From assembly GCF_006715145.1 (NCBI RefSeq), contig NZ_VFMR01000001.1:620001-684000 (forward strand): DNA of 64,000 nt, given 5' to 3'. The notes beneath the pieces were generated by a model. That model was not told the origin of the DNA. It saw only the letters and a program-made list of their open reading frames with translations, and ran no database searches. Position numbers and translations under genes: made by a program. Shown here in pieces: positions 44,355 through 53,014 of this stretch (within the stretch, counting starts at the first letter, position 1; each line of letters opens with the position of its first letter). This stretch comes from Microbacterium sp. SLBN-146. GTDB lineage: Bacteria; Actinomycetota; Actinomycetes; Actinomycetales; Microbacteriaceae.

Positions 44355-46010
44355 GTGGATACCGCGCCCGAACGCCGACCGGGATGGACCCCGCTGGGGT
44401 GGCTCGCCGGCGTGTCGGCGGTCGTCTTCGGGGCGGGCATCGGCGAATTGGTCGCACGCTTCATCTCGCCGGAGTCGAGCCCCATCGCTGCGATCGGCGG
44501 GGGCCTCATCGACCTCGCCCCCTCCTGGGCCAAAGACGCGGCGATCGCACTCTTCGGCACGGCCGACAAGATCGCACTGATCGTCGGCATCGCCCTCGTG
44601 CTGCTCGTCGTCGCGGCGATCGCGGGACAGCTCGAGCTGCGGCGTCCTCCGTGGGGCGTCGTCATCGTCGCGGGACTCGGCGTCATCGGCGTCGGGGCGG
44701 CGCTCCTCCGCGCCGACGATCCCGCGAGCGCCTGGATCCCGGCGGCCCTCGCGGGCGCGGCGAGCGTCTTCGGACTCCGACTCCTCACGCCCCTGGCGCG
44801 TGCGGAGTCACCCGCGCGGAGCCGCGCCGCCGTCCCCGAACCCGCGCTCGTCGGGGCGGGCGGATCGTCCTCTCCGATGGTGGATGACGACAACCCCGAC
44901 CGCGATGAGAACCGCGCTGCGGCCGGGGCCGCGGCATCCAGTCGGCGCACCTTCCTCCTCTGGTCGGCCGGGGCCATCGTCGTCGGAGTCGGCGCCGCGC
45001 TCGTCGGTGGCGTCCGGACGGCGGCGACCGTCGCGGTCGAGAGCGTCCGAAGTGCCCTGCGGCTTCCCGCCGCCGCCGTGACCGCGCCGCCCATCCCCGC
45101 CGGTGCAGAGCTCGACATCCCCGGACTCGCGCCCGTCATCACGCCGAACTCGTCCTTCTACCGCATCGACACAGCGCTCATCGTGCCCGAGATCGACCCC
45201 GCCGACTGGGCCCTGCGCGTCCACGGGATGGTCGAGAACGAGTTCTTCCTGTCGTGGGACGAACTCCTCGCCCTCCCGCTCGAGGAGAGCGTCACGACCC
45301 TCGCGTGCGTCTCGAACCCCGTCGGCGGCGACCTCATCGGGAACGCCGTGTGGCTCGGGTATCCGCTCCGCGAGATCCTGGCACGCGCGAAGCCGCTCCC
45401 CGATGCCGACATGGTGCTGTCCGGATCGCGCGACGGCTTCACGGCATCCACACCCATCGAGGCGCTCACCGACGATCGGAACGCGATCCTCGCGGTCGGG
45501 ATGAACGGCGAGCCGCTTCCGCTCGCGCACGGCTTCCCGGTGCGGATGGTCGTTCCCGGTCTCTACGGATACGTCTCGGCGACGAAGTGGGTCACCTCGC
45601 TCGAAGTCACGCGTTTCGACAAGGTGACGGCTTACTGGACCGATCGCGGATGGTCGGAGCGCGGGCCCGTCAAGCTGCAGTCGCGCATCGACGTGCCGCG
45701 CGACCGGCAGGGCCTCAGCGCGGGCGACACCGTGATCGCGGGTGTCGCGTGGCAGCAGCACGTCGGCGTCGCGGGGGTCGAGGTGCAGATCGACGACGGC
45801 CCGTGGCAGCGCGCCGAACTCGCCACCCCGATCTCGGACGACACGTGGGTGCAGTGGAGCCTCCCGTGGACCGCCGAGCCGGGCGATCACGTGCTCCGGT
45901 GCCGTGCCCTTTCGTCCGACGGCGAGACGCAGATCGCCGACCGCGCCGGCGTCGTGCCGGACGGTGCGACGGGATGGCACGAGCGCTTCGTCCAGGTCTT
46001 CGAGCAGTAG
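44355..46010 (+). CDS. Membrane-anchored molybdopterin oxidoreductase (sulfite oxidase fold)
   Basis: A 551-residue protein. The first ~210 residues hold about five membrane helices; the catalytic domain follows outside the membrane. The molybdenum ligand is C318 in TLACVSNPVGG, with GMVENEFFLSWDELLALP, HGFPVRMVVPGLYGY and TKWVTSLEV typical of YedY/sulfite-oxidase-like proteins, and a C-terminal Mo-co dimerisation domain (VAWQQHVGVAGVEVQIDDG). The start is GTG 44355, leaderless. The likely role is reduction or oxidation of small S/N oxides or methionine sulfoxide repair at the cell surface; the substrate is not known. It is divergent from the ATP-grasp operon. Confidence 0.92.
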   Translation: MDTAPERRPGWTPLGWLAGVSAVVFGAGIGELVARFISPESSPIAAIGGGLIDLAPSWAKDAAIALFGTADKIALIVGIALVLLVVAAIAGQLELRRPPWGVVIVAGLGVIGVGAALLRADDPASAWIPAALAGAASVFGLRLLTPLARAESPARSRAAVPEPALVGAGGSSSPMVDDDNPDRDENRAAAGAAASSRRTFLLWSAGAIVVGVGAALVGGVRTAATVAVESVRSALRLPAAAVTAPPIPAGAELDIPGLAPVITPNSSFYRIDTALIVPEIDPADWALRVHGMVENEFFLSWDELLALPLEESVTTLACVSNPVGGDLIGNAVWLGYPLREILARAKPLPDADMVLSGSRDGFTASTPIEALTDDRNAILAVGMNGEPLPLAHGFPVRMVVPGLYGYVSATKWVTSLEVTRFDKVTAYWTDRGWSERGPVKLQSRIDVPRDRQGLSAGDTVIAGVAWQQHVGVAGVEVQIDDGPWQRAELATPISDDTWVQWSLPWTAEPGDHVLRCRALSSDGETQIADRAGVVPDGATGWHERFVQVFEQ

Positions 46011-46036
46011 CCCCGTCCCCCGGCGTCCGTTCCGCT

Positions 46037-46109
46037 GTCGCCGAGACCGGGTACCTCGCCGAGACAAGGCCGCACACCACCCGGTCTCGGCGATCACCCC
46101 GGCCTCGAC
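46037..46109. repeat. Palindromic repeat pair, copy E
   Basis: Contains GTCGCCGAGACCGGG, then ACAAGGCCGCACACCACCCG, GTCTCGGCGA and CTCGACGCAC. It lies 27 bases after the oxidoreductase stop. It shares arm words with the 83-base family but a different core. Confidence 0.75.
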
Positions 46110-46193
46110 GCACGCGACGGCCCGGCGAGGGCGCCCACCCATCCCCGGCATCCGCCCCAGCCCCGGCACCCACGCATCCCCGGCATCCGACCG

Positions 46194-46266
46194 CCCAGAC
46201 CGGGGATCCCGCCGAAACAAGGCCGCACACCACCCGGTCTCGGCGAACACCCCGGTCTCGACGCAC
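46194..46266. repeat. Palindromic repeat pair, copy F
   Basis: Near-identical to copy E over about 60 bases (ACAAGGCCGCACACCACCCG shared), 153 bases away in direct orientation. The 322-base gap between the oxidoreductase and rocD consists of these copies and C-rich spacer; I see no gene. Confidence 0.78.
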
Positions 46267-46332
46267 ACCCGACGCGACGGCACGCGACGGCGCGACGGAC
46301 GGCGCGCGACGGCACGCAGGGGATGCCGGAGG

Positions 46333-47559
46333 TCAGGCGGCGAGGACGACCCGGAGCTGCTCGACGGCCCAGTCGAGCTCGGTCGCGCGGACGACGAGCG
46401 GCGGGGCGATCCGCAGGGTCTGGCCGTGCGTGTCCTTCGCGAGGACGCCGCGCGCGAGGAGACGCTCCGCGATCTCGCGGCCCGTCCCGACGGCGGGGTC
46501 GATGTCGATGCCGGCCCACAGGCCCGCGATCCGCACCGACGTCACCCCGTGCCCGACGAGGTCGCCGAGCTTCGCCGCGAGGTGCTCCCCGAGGGCCGTG
46601 CCGCGCTGCTGGAACTCGCCCGAGCTCAGCATCTCGACGACGCGGAGGCCGATCGCGGCAGCGAGCGGATTGCCGCCGAAAGTCGACCCGTGTTCGCCGG
46701 GGCGGATGACGCCCAGCACGTCGCGATCGGCGACGACGGCCGACAGCGGCACGATGCCTCCGCCGAGCGCTTTGCCGAGCACGTACATGTCGGGGACGAC
46801 GTCTTCGCGATCGCACGCGAACGTCGTGCCGACGCGGCAGAGTCCGGACTGGATCTCGTCGGCGATGAACAGCACGCCATGGCGCGTGCAGATCTCGCGG
46901 ATGGCGCGCAGGTACCCCTCGGGCGGAATGATGACGCCGGCCTCACCCTGGATGGGCTCGACGAGCACCGCCGCCGTCTCGGGGGTCAGCGCCGCCTCGA
47001 TCGCGGCAGCGTCGCCGTACGGCACCGAGACGAATCCGGGCGCGAACGGCCCGAATCCGCTCCGCGCCGTGGGGTCGTCGCTGAAGCCGACGATCGTCGT
47101 CGTCCGGCCGTGGAAGTTGCCGTTCGCCACGACGATCTGCGCGGCATCCGCGGGGATCCCCTTGACCCGGTAGCCCCACGCCCTCGCGACCTTGATGGCC
47201 GTTTCGACGGCTTCGGCGCCGGTGTTCATCGGGAGGACGAGGTCCTTCCCGGCGAGCTCGGCGAGCGCTGCGGCGAACGGCCCGAGCATGTCGTTGTGGT
47301 ACGCGCGGCTCGTGAGAGTGAGCCGGTCGAGCTGCTCCCGGGCCGTCGCGAGAAGAGCAGGATGCCCGTGCCCGAAGTTGAGGGCGGAGTAGGCCGACAG
47401 CAGGTCGAGGTAGCGCTTGCCCTCAATGTCGGTCACCCACGCGCCCTCGCCGCGTGAGATCACGACGGGCAGCGGATGGTAGTTGTGGGCGACGTGCGCG
47501 TCTTCGGCCTCGATGACGGCGGTGGTCGCGGCGTCGGGCGCGGATGCCTGGATGCTCAT
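46333..47559 (-). CDS. rocD: Ornithine aminotransferase
   Basis: A 408-residue class III PLP aminotransferase transferring the delta-amino group of ornithine to 2-oxoglutarate, giving glutamate-5-semialdehyde. YLDLLSAYSALNFGHGHP, ANGNFHGRTTTIVGFS, ADEIQSGLCRVGTTFACD and the PLP lysine in VLGKALGGG are the RocD hallmarks. It starts 13 bases after the amidinohydrolase stop and is part of the same operon. Its product is oxidised by the P5C dehydrogenase half of PutA at 56-60 kb. Confidence 0.95.
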   Translation of the reverse strand: MSIQASAPDAATTAVIEAEDAHVAHNYHPLPVVISRGEGAWVTDIEGKRYLDLLSAYSALNFGHGHPALLATAREQLDRLTLTSRAYHNDMLGPFAAALAELAGKDLVLPMNTGAEAVETAIKVARAWGYRVKGIPADAAQIVVANGNFHGRTTTIVGFSDDPTARSGFGPFAPGFVSVPYGDAAAIEAALTPETAAVLVEPIQGEAGVIIPPEGYLRAIREICTRHGVLFIADEIQSGLCRVGTTFACDREDVVPDMYVLGKALGGGIVPLSAVVADRDVLGVIRPGEHGSTFGGNPLAAAIGLRVVEMLSSGEFQQRGTALGEHLAAKLGDLVGHGVTSVRIAGLWAGIDIDPAVGTGREIAERLLARGVLAKDTHGQTLRIAPPLVVRATELDWAVEQLRVVLAA

Positions 47560-47572
47560 GGCGTGCCTTTCG

Positions 47573-48439
47573 TCAGCGACGGAGTTCGAGGGTGCAGCAC
47601 TTGATGCCGCCGCCGCCGAGGAGAAGCTCGGAGAGGTCGACGAGCACGGGGGTGTAGCCGCGTTCGCGGAGCTGCGCTTCGAACCCCTTGGCCCGCGGCG
47701 AGATGATGACGTTCCGGCCGTCGCTCGCGGAGTTGAGGCCGAAGACCGCCCCATCGGCGTCGGAGACGAGGATCGCGTCGGGGTAGAGGTCTTCGAGCAC
47801 GGCACGGGATGCCTCGTCGAAGGCGTGCGGCAGATACGCGATGTTCGCGCGCTCGACGCCACCCGGACCCTCGACGGGGTCGAGCACGGCGATCGCCGTG
47901 TCGAGGTGATAGAAGCGGGGGTCGACGAGGGTGAGAGAGACGACCTCTTTACCGAAGACGTCGCGGAGCTCGCGATGGCTGTCACCGGTCGAGCGGAAGC
48001 CCGTCCCCGCGAGGACCTTCGATCCGACGAGGAGGAAGTCACCCTCGCCCTCGTTGACCTCGACGGGATCGACGACCTGGAAGCCGTTCTCGCCGAACCA
48101 CTCCATGAACGCCGGCCCCTCGGGCACGCGCTCCTGGAAGCGGAACTTGGCGCCGTACGCGACACCGTCGATGACGAAGCCGCCGTTGGCCGTGTAGACC
48201 ATGTCGGGGAGGCCCTCGATCGGATCGATGAGGTGCACGTCGTGGCCGAGTGCGATGTACGTGTCGTACAGGCTCTGCCACTGCCGCACCGCGAGCGCCG
48301 TGTCGGTCGGATTCGCCGGCTCCATCCACGGATTGATCCGGTAGCTGACGGTGAAGTGCTCGGGACGGCACATGAGGTACGTGCGGTGCTGTGCGATGCG
48401 GCCCGTCTCGATTGCGGGCGCGGTGTTCGGCGTTGCCAT
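47573..48439 (-). CDS. Dimethylarginine/arginine hydrolase family protein (guanidino-group modifying)
   Basis: A 288-residue amidinotransferase-fold enzyme. Typical annotations would be dimethylargininase. It carries MCRPEHFTVSYRINPWM, VYTANGGFVIDG (N85), FHLDTAIAVLD (catalytic His about 178) and the nucleophile in GGGGIKCCTLEL near the C-terminus. Dimethylargininases make citrulline, but the next gene uses ornithine. INPWM and Asn at TANGG are features I associate with arginine dihydrolases (arginine to ornithine, CO2 and ammonia), so that activity is a real alternative. ATG 48439 is followed by MATPNTAPAIETGRIAQHRT; the frame continues upstream without homology. Confidence 0.85.
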   Translation of the reverse strand: MATPNTAPAIETGRIAQHRTYLMCRPEHFTVSYRINPWMEPANPTDTALAVRQWQSLYDTYIALGHDVHLIDPIEGLPDMVYTANGGFVIDGVAYGAKFRFQERVPEGPAFMEWFGENGFQVVDPVEVNEGEGDFLLVGSKVLAGTGFRSTGDSHRELRDVFGKEVVSLTLVDPRFYHLDTAIAVLDPVEGPGGVERANIAYLPHAFDEASRAVLEDLYPDAILVSDADGAVFGLNSASDGRNVIISPRAKGFEAQLRERGYTPVLVDLSELLLGGGGIKCCTLELRR

Positions 48440-48676
48440 GAGGCTCCTTGGGAGGGGCGGCGGACGCTGTCCAGGGGCCCGGCGGTCCTCCACCCCGCCG
48501 CTCACTGCGGGCGGTGGGAGGAGGGGCGACACGGGCACGCCGGCACCTATTCTCGCATGCACGCCCGCGGGGGCGGTGTCGCCGATCGTTCATCTTCTGG
48601 ACTGCTGCGTGACTCCCCCCGTGCGGGCTGACGTCACGACCGGCGCTCACCGTGGGGAGACTCCCGGGAGGTGGGC

Positions 48677-49588
48677 GTGGATCGAGAAGCCGTCGTGGCA
48701 TGGGTGGAATCCCCGCTGCAGCTCATGGGCGCCGCCGAGTGGGGCGCGGCGCACGGGCACCGCGTGACCGTCGCCGGCCGATTGACGCCGCAGATGTCGG
48801 AGACGGCCGATGCGCTCGTGGCACGCGGCGCGTCGTTCGGCGACCTCGAGCCGTATCTCGGGATCCCCTGGTCGCTCCTCTCGAAGAGCGGGCATTGGCT
48901 CGTGGGCGACGGGTTCTCGGGGCAGTTCCGGCTCGCGGCATCCGTCCTGCGTCCGCGGCGCATCACGTTCCTCGACGACGGCGCGCACGCGCTGCCGTTC
49001 GCCGACGCCGTGCTGGGCGCGGGCCCCTATGCGCGTCCCGGCGTGACCGAGGGCGGTATGACGTCGCGTCTCGCGCCGTTCGCCCTCGCGGCAGTGCAGC
49101 GCGCGGGACGTGCACGTCGGGCGGGGTTCTTCACGGCCTTCGACCTCGGTGCTCCGCGCCAGGAGGCCCTCGTCGATCGCGGGTTCGTCGTCGACCGTCA
49201 CGACTTCGCGTGGACCCGCTCGTCGGCTCCGGCGCCGGACGATCTCGGCTCCCGCATCGTCTTGGGAAGCGCCCGCCCCGTCGACGGGAGGATGCCGCTC
49301 CCGCACTTCGTCGATTGGGTGCGTGCGATCGCCGCGGGCGGTGACGTCGTCTACCTCCCGCACCGGCGCGAACCGAAGGGGCAGCTCACGGCCGTCGCAG
49401 CTCTCCCCGGCGTGCGCGTCGTGCACACGGGCATCCCCGTCGAGCTCCTCCTCGCCGGCACGCAGCGCCCCCTCGATGTCTTCACGCTTCCGTCCAGCAC
49501 GACCACGACGCTGCCGCTCGTCCTGACGGGGACGGGGCTCCGCCTCCACCGCGCGGCGCGGATGCCGGGTGTCGGAGTGGTCTCATGA
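48677..49588 (+). CDS. Predicted polysialyltransferase/sialyltransferase-like glycosyltransferase
   Basis: A 303-residue protein that begins VDREAVVAWVESPLQLMGAAEW; ESPLQL near the N-terminus is the mark of GT52/polysialyltransferase-like enzymes. It also has ITFLDDGAHALPF, VVYLPHRREPKGQL (basic donor-binding region), and a Ser/Thr-rich SSTTTTLPLVLTGTG, the HP/SS motif region. It would transfer a nonulosonic acid from CMP. GTG 48677 is chosen because GGGAGG lies 5 bases upstream; GTG 48671 is an alternative. It is the first of four genes with 4-base overlaps. Confidence 0.8.
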   Translation: MDREAVVAWVESPLQLMGAAEWGAAHGHRVTVAGRLTPQMSETADALVARGASFGDLEPYLGIPWSLLSKSGHWLVGDGFSGQFRLAASVLRPRRITFLDDGAHALPFADAVLGAGPYARPGVTEGGMTSRLAPFALAAVQRAGRARRAGFFTAFDLGAPRQEALVDRGFVVDRHDFAWTRSSAPAPDDLGSRIVLGSARPVDGRMPLPHFVDWVRAIAAGGDVVYLPHRREPKGQLTAVAALPGVRVVHTGIPVELLLAGTQRPLDVFTLPSSTTTTLPLVLTGTGLRLHRAARMPGVGVVS

Positions 49589-50790
49589 CGGCGTCCGTCG
49601 TCGCGGTGATCCCGGCCCGCGGCGGTTCCAAGGGCATCGAACGCAAGAACCTCCGGCGCGTAGGCGGCATCCCGCTCGTCGCGCGCGCGATCCTCGCGGC
49701 GCAGCGGTGCGCCGAGATCGATCGCGTCGTCGTCTCGACGGACGATCCCGAGATCGCCGGTGTCGCGCGCGAGTGGGGTGCCGACGTCGTCGAGCGGCCG
49801 TCCGAGCTCGCGGGCGATACGGCATCGAGCGAGAGCGCCCTCATCCACGCGCTCGACGTCCTCGCGGCGCGCGGCGTCGACGTCAGCATCCTCGCGTTCC
49901 TCCAGGCGACGTCGCCGTTCATCGATTCGAAGGCGCTCGACGAGGCGATCTGCACCGTCCGCACGCGGCGCCGCGACACGGTCTTCTCGGCCGTCGAGAC
50001 GTACGGCTTCTTGTGGTCGAAGGGCCGGGGCGGATCGGCCGACGGGATCAATCACGACATCGGCGTCCGCCCCCGCCGCCAGGACCGAGACCCGCACTAC
50101 CTCGAGACGGGCGCGTTCTACGTCATGCGCGCGAAGGCCTTCCGCGCCGTCGGCCACCGGTTCTACGGCTCGATCGGGATCGTCGACGTGCCCCCGCGCA
50201 CGGCGATGGAGATCGATACGCCCGAAGAACTCGCTGCCGCGCAGGCCCTCGCGCACCTCGTCGACGAGCCGGAGGTCGTCGACGTCGACGCCGTCGTCAC
50301 CGACTTCGACGGCGTGCACACCGACGACACCGCGATCGTGGGCCAGAACGGCGAAGAGGCCGTGCGGGTGAGCCGCTCCGACGGCATGGGCGTCTCGCTC
50401 CTCCGCCGTGCGGGCGTGCCCGTGCTCATCCTGTCGACCGAGACGAATCCCGTCGTGGCGGCGCGGGCTCGGAAGCTCCGGGTCGATGTGCGCCAGGGCG
50501 TCGAAGAGAAGGCGGCCGCGCTCGAGGAGTGGGCGGATGCCACCGGCATCCCGCTCTCGCGCATCGCCTACCTCGGCAACGACGTCAACGACCTCACGTG
50601 CCTGCAGCGCGTGGGGTGGCCGGTCGCGGTTCGCGACGCGCATCCTCTCGTGCTCGCCGCGGCCCGCACGGTCCTCGACCGACCCGGGGGTGGCGGAGCC
50701 GTCCGCGCCCTCGCCGATCTCGTGCTGCACGGGCGGGCGTCCGCAGCATCCGCGACATCCCCCCGCCATGACCGACAGGAGACCCCATGA
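49585..50790 (+). CDS. CMP-nonulosonate synthetase fused to HAD phosphatase
   Basis: A 401-residue fusion. Residues 1-225 are an acylneuraminate cytidylyltransferase: IPARGGSKGIERKNL (CTP-binding), FLQATSPFID and EIDTPEELAAA. Residues ~235-400 form a KdsC-type HAD phosphatase with all catalytic residues: nucleophile D240 and D242 in TDFDGVHTDD, the STETNP region, EEKAAAL Lys and G331-N-D-V-N-D336. Unlike the inactive C-terminal domain of mammalian CMAS, this one looks active. It would dephosphorylate a 9-phosphate nonulosonate and then activate it with CTP. Translation is coupled to both neighbours (ATGA). Confidence 0.9.
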   Translation: MTASVVAVIPARGGSKGIERKNLRRVGGIPLVARAILAAQRCAEIDRVVVSTDDPEIAGVAREWGADVVERPSELAGDTASSESALIHALDVLAARGVDVSILAFLQATSPFIDSKALDEAICTVRTRRRDTVFSAVETYGFLWSKGRGGSADGINHDIGVRPRRQDRDPHYLETGAFYVMRAKAFRAVGHRFYGSIGIVDVPPRTAMEIDTPEELAAAQALAHLVDEPEVVDVDAVVTDFDGVHTDDTAIVGQNGEEAVRVSRSDGMGVSLLRRAGVPVLILSTETNPVVAARARKLRVDVRQGVEEKAAALEEWADATGIPLSRIAYLGNDVNDLTCLQRVGWPVAVRDAHPLVLAAARTVLDRPGGGGAVRALADLVLHGRASAASATSPRHDRQETP

Positions 50791-51659
50791 CCGTCACGAT
50801 CGGACACCGCGTCGTCGGAGGCGGACGCCCCGTCTACGTCATCGCCGAGATCGGCCTCAACCACAACGGCGATGTCGAGCTCGCGAAGCAGCTCATCGAC
50901 GTCGCGGCCGACGCGGGCGTCGACGCCGTGAAGTTCCAGAAGCGCACGCCGGAGATCTCGACCCCCGAGCACATGCGCGACGTCCCCCGCGAGACGCCGT
51001 GGGGCACGATGAGCTACCTCGACTACCGGCGCCGGGTCGAGTTCGACCGCGATCAGTACGTCGAGGTGTCCGACCACGCGCTGCTGCGCGGTGTCGAGTG
51101 GTTCGCGTCGCCGTGGGACGAGCCGAGCGTCGCGTTCCTCGAAGACCTGGGGGCGACCGCCCACAAGGTCGCCTCCGCGTGCTTGACCGACACGGGGCTC
51201 CTGCAGGCGCTCCGCGACACGGGCAAGCCCGTCATCCTCTCGACGGGCATGTCGACGGTCGAGCAGATCGACGCCGCGATCGGCATCCTCGGCACCGACC
51301 GGCTCGTGCTCATGCACGCGACGTCGACCTACCCCATGGAGCCGCACGAGGCGAACCTCCGGATGATCCCCGCGCTCCGCGACCGCTACCCCGGGGTCGC
51401 GGTCGGGTACTCGGGACACGAACGCGGCCTCCAGGTCTCCCTCGCCGCCGTCGCGCTCGGAGCGGTCGCCGTCGAACGCCACATCACCCTCGACCGCACG
51501 ATGTGGGGCTCCGACCACGCGGCGTCGCTCGAGCCGGCGGGACTCCAGCACCTCGTCCGTGACATCCGCATCATCGAGGCGGCGCTCGGCGACGGCGTCA
51601 AGCGCGTCTACCCGGGCGAGCAGGCCGCGATGGCGAAGCTGAGGCGCGTCCCGGCGTGA
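50787..51659 (+). CDS. neuB: NeuB-type nonulosonic acid synthase, without SAF domain
   Basis: A 290-residue synthase that condenses phosphoenolpyruvate with a mannosamine or mannose compound. It shows YVIAEIGLNHNGD, DAVKFQKRTPE, ASPWDEPSV, STGMSTVEQI, LMHATSTYP and VGYSGHERGL, the NeuB TIM barrel. Most NeuB proteins (about 345 residues) end in a SAF (antifreeze-like) domain; here the protein stops right after the barrel (AMAKLRRVPA). The start overlaps the upstream stop by 4 bases. The sugar (Neu5Ac, Kdn or other) cannot be set from sequence alone. Confidence 0.93.
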   Translation: MTVTIGHRVVGGGRPVYVIAEIGLNHNGDVELAKQLIDVAADAGVDAVKFQKRTPEISTPEHMRDVPRETPWGTMSYLDYRRRVEFDRDQYVEVSDHALLRGVEWFASPWDEPSVAFLEDLGATAHKVASACLTDTGLLQALRDTGKPVILSTGMSTVEQIDAAIGILGTDRLVLMHATSTYPMEPHEANLRMIPALRDRYPGVAVGYSGHERGLQVSLAAVALGAVAVERHITLDRTMWGSDHAASLEPAGLQHLVRDIRIIEAALGDGVKRVYPGEQAAMAKLRRVPA

Positions 51660-52924
51660 CGGCGGAGGCCCTTCGGGTCGTCGCGGTCGCCGACACCGAT
51701 TCGTACGTCAAGTGGGCGGCATCCCTCATCGGGACGGCCCCCGCTGGGTGGGCGGTGTCGCTCGTCGTCCTGGACACGCCCGTCTCGGTGAGCGACGCGC
51801 AGCTGCGCGCGGCGCTCAGGGGAAGCGGGGTGGATGCCGCGGCGGTCCGCCGGGCGACGTTCGCCGACCTCGAGAAGCTCCTCCGCGAGACCGCGCCCGA
51901 TGCCGTGCTCCTCGCGGCGCGGGGACCTCTCGTGCGTGTCCTGGCGCGCGGCATCGCGGAGCTCGAGCCGCGTCCGGTCGTCGTCTCGGGGCTTCCGGGC
52001 ATCTCGATCCCCGCGACCCGGCGGGCGCTCGTCTACCGCGTGCAGTGCGACCTGTTCGTCCTGCATTCGCACCACGAGATCCGGGCCTTCGCGGAGCTCG
52101 CGGCTCTCGGAGACTTCGACCCCGTCCTCGCCCTCGCCTCGCTCCCCTTCGCCCACCGCGCGGGCGAACGGCCGAGGGCGGATGCGGGTGATCTCGTGTT
52201 CGCCGCGCAGGCCAAGGTGCCGAGGGAACGCGCCGATCGGGTGCAGATCGCCGAGCTCCTCGTCCGCGCCGCCGAGGCCGACCCCGACCGCCGCGTCGTG
52301 GTGAAGCTCCGCGGATGGAAGGGCGAGCACCAGACCCACGCCGAGGCCGATCCGTATCCCGAGCTGCTCGATCGGCTGGCTGCGCGTGAGGGCGGGATAC
52401 CGCAGAACCTCGTGATGTCGACCGCGCCGATGTCGTCGGCTCTCGACGACGCCGCCGGCCTCCTGACGGTGAGCTCGACCGCCGCGATCGAAGCGGTCGC
52501 CCGCGGCATCCCCGTCATCGCCCTCGACACCTTCGGCGTCTCGGACGAGCTCATCAACACGGTGTTCGCGGGGAGCGGTCTGCTCGGCGGCGAAGACGAC
52601 GTCATCGCGCGGGCGTTCCGGCATCCGCACGACTCGTGGCTGCGCGACAACTACTTCCACGATCCGTCCGACGACGACTGGACCGAGCTCCTCGCGGCAC
52701 TCGTCGAGCGGCGGCGCACCGGGCTTCTTCCTCTTCGCGGGCCGTTCCAGCGCCGCGGCGGTCGGATCCGCGACGCGTGGGAGCGCAAGCTCGTGCTCGG
52801 CCCGATGGACCGCTCGCTCGCGGGCGCCGTCGCGTACGTCGCCGGGGTGCCGCTCCGTGCCGCTGTGCGCGCGGGGCAGCGCGTGCGACGGTGGGCGACG
52901 CGCCCCGACACGACCGTGGCCTGA
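51656..52924 (+). CDS. DUF6716 putative glycosyltransferase
   Basis: A 422-residue protein with two Rossmann-like halves; LRVVAVADTDSYVKWAASLIG at the start, LAARGPLVRVLARG, LVFAAQAKVPRERADR, VKLRGWKGEHQTHAEA and TVSSTAAIEAVARGIPVIALD (the sugar-nucleotide-binding half). It matches the DUF6716 actinobacterial glycosyltransferase group. GTG 51656 overlaps the neuB stop (GTGA). It probably adds nonulosonic acid or a co-substituent to a cell-wall or surface polymer (for example teichulosonic acid). There is no membrane helix; the C-terminus is basic. Confidence 0.82.
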   Translation: MTAEALRVVAVADTDSYVKWAASLIGTAPAGWAVSLVVLDTPVSVSDAQLRAALRGSGVDAAAVRRATFADLEKLLRETAPDAVLLAARGPLVRVLARGIAELEPRPVVVSGLPGISIPATRRALVYRVQCDLFVLHSHHEIRAFAELAALGDFDPVLALASLPFAHRAGERPRADAGDLVFAAQAKVPRERADRVQIAELLVRAAEADPDRRVVVKLRGWKGEHQTHAEADPYPELLDRLAAREGGIPQNLVMSTAPMSSALDDAAGLLTVSSTAAIEAVARGIPVIALDTFGVSDELINTVFAGSGLLGGEDDVIARAFRHPHDSWLRDNYFHDPSDDDWTELLAALVERRRTGLLPLRGPFQRRGGRIRDAWERKLVLGPMDRSLAGAVAYVAGVPLRAAVRAGQRVRRWATRPDTTVA

Positions 52925-53014
52925 CCCGACACCGCGAGCCGACACGCGAGCGGCGAGCCGACACGGGAAGTGCGCACATCGCGCATCGATTCGCGCGCTC
53001 TGTGTCGCTGCGGG
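52925..53014. other. Short convergent intergenic region with GCGAGCCGACACG repeats
   Basis: GCGAGCCGACACG occurs twice and CGACAC / GTGTCG can pair, so it probably serves as a weak bidirectional terminator between the nonulosonate operon and the oxidoreductase operon. No gene is visible. Confidence 0.4.

Noticed and set aside
42322..44580. 752-codon open frame opposite the ATP-grasp gene
   Set aside because: Arg/Val/Asp-rich shadow of a conserved gene.
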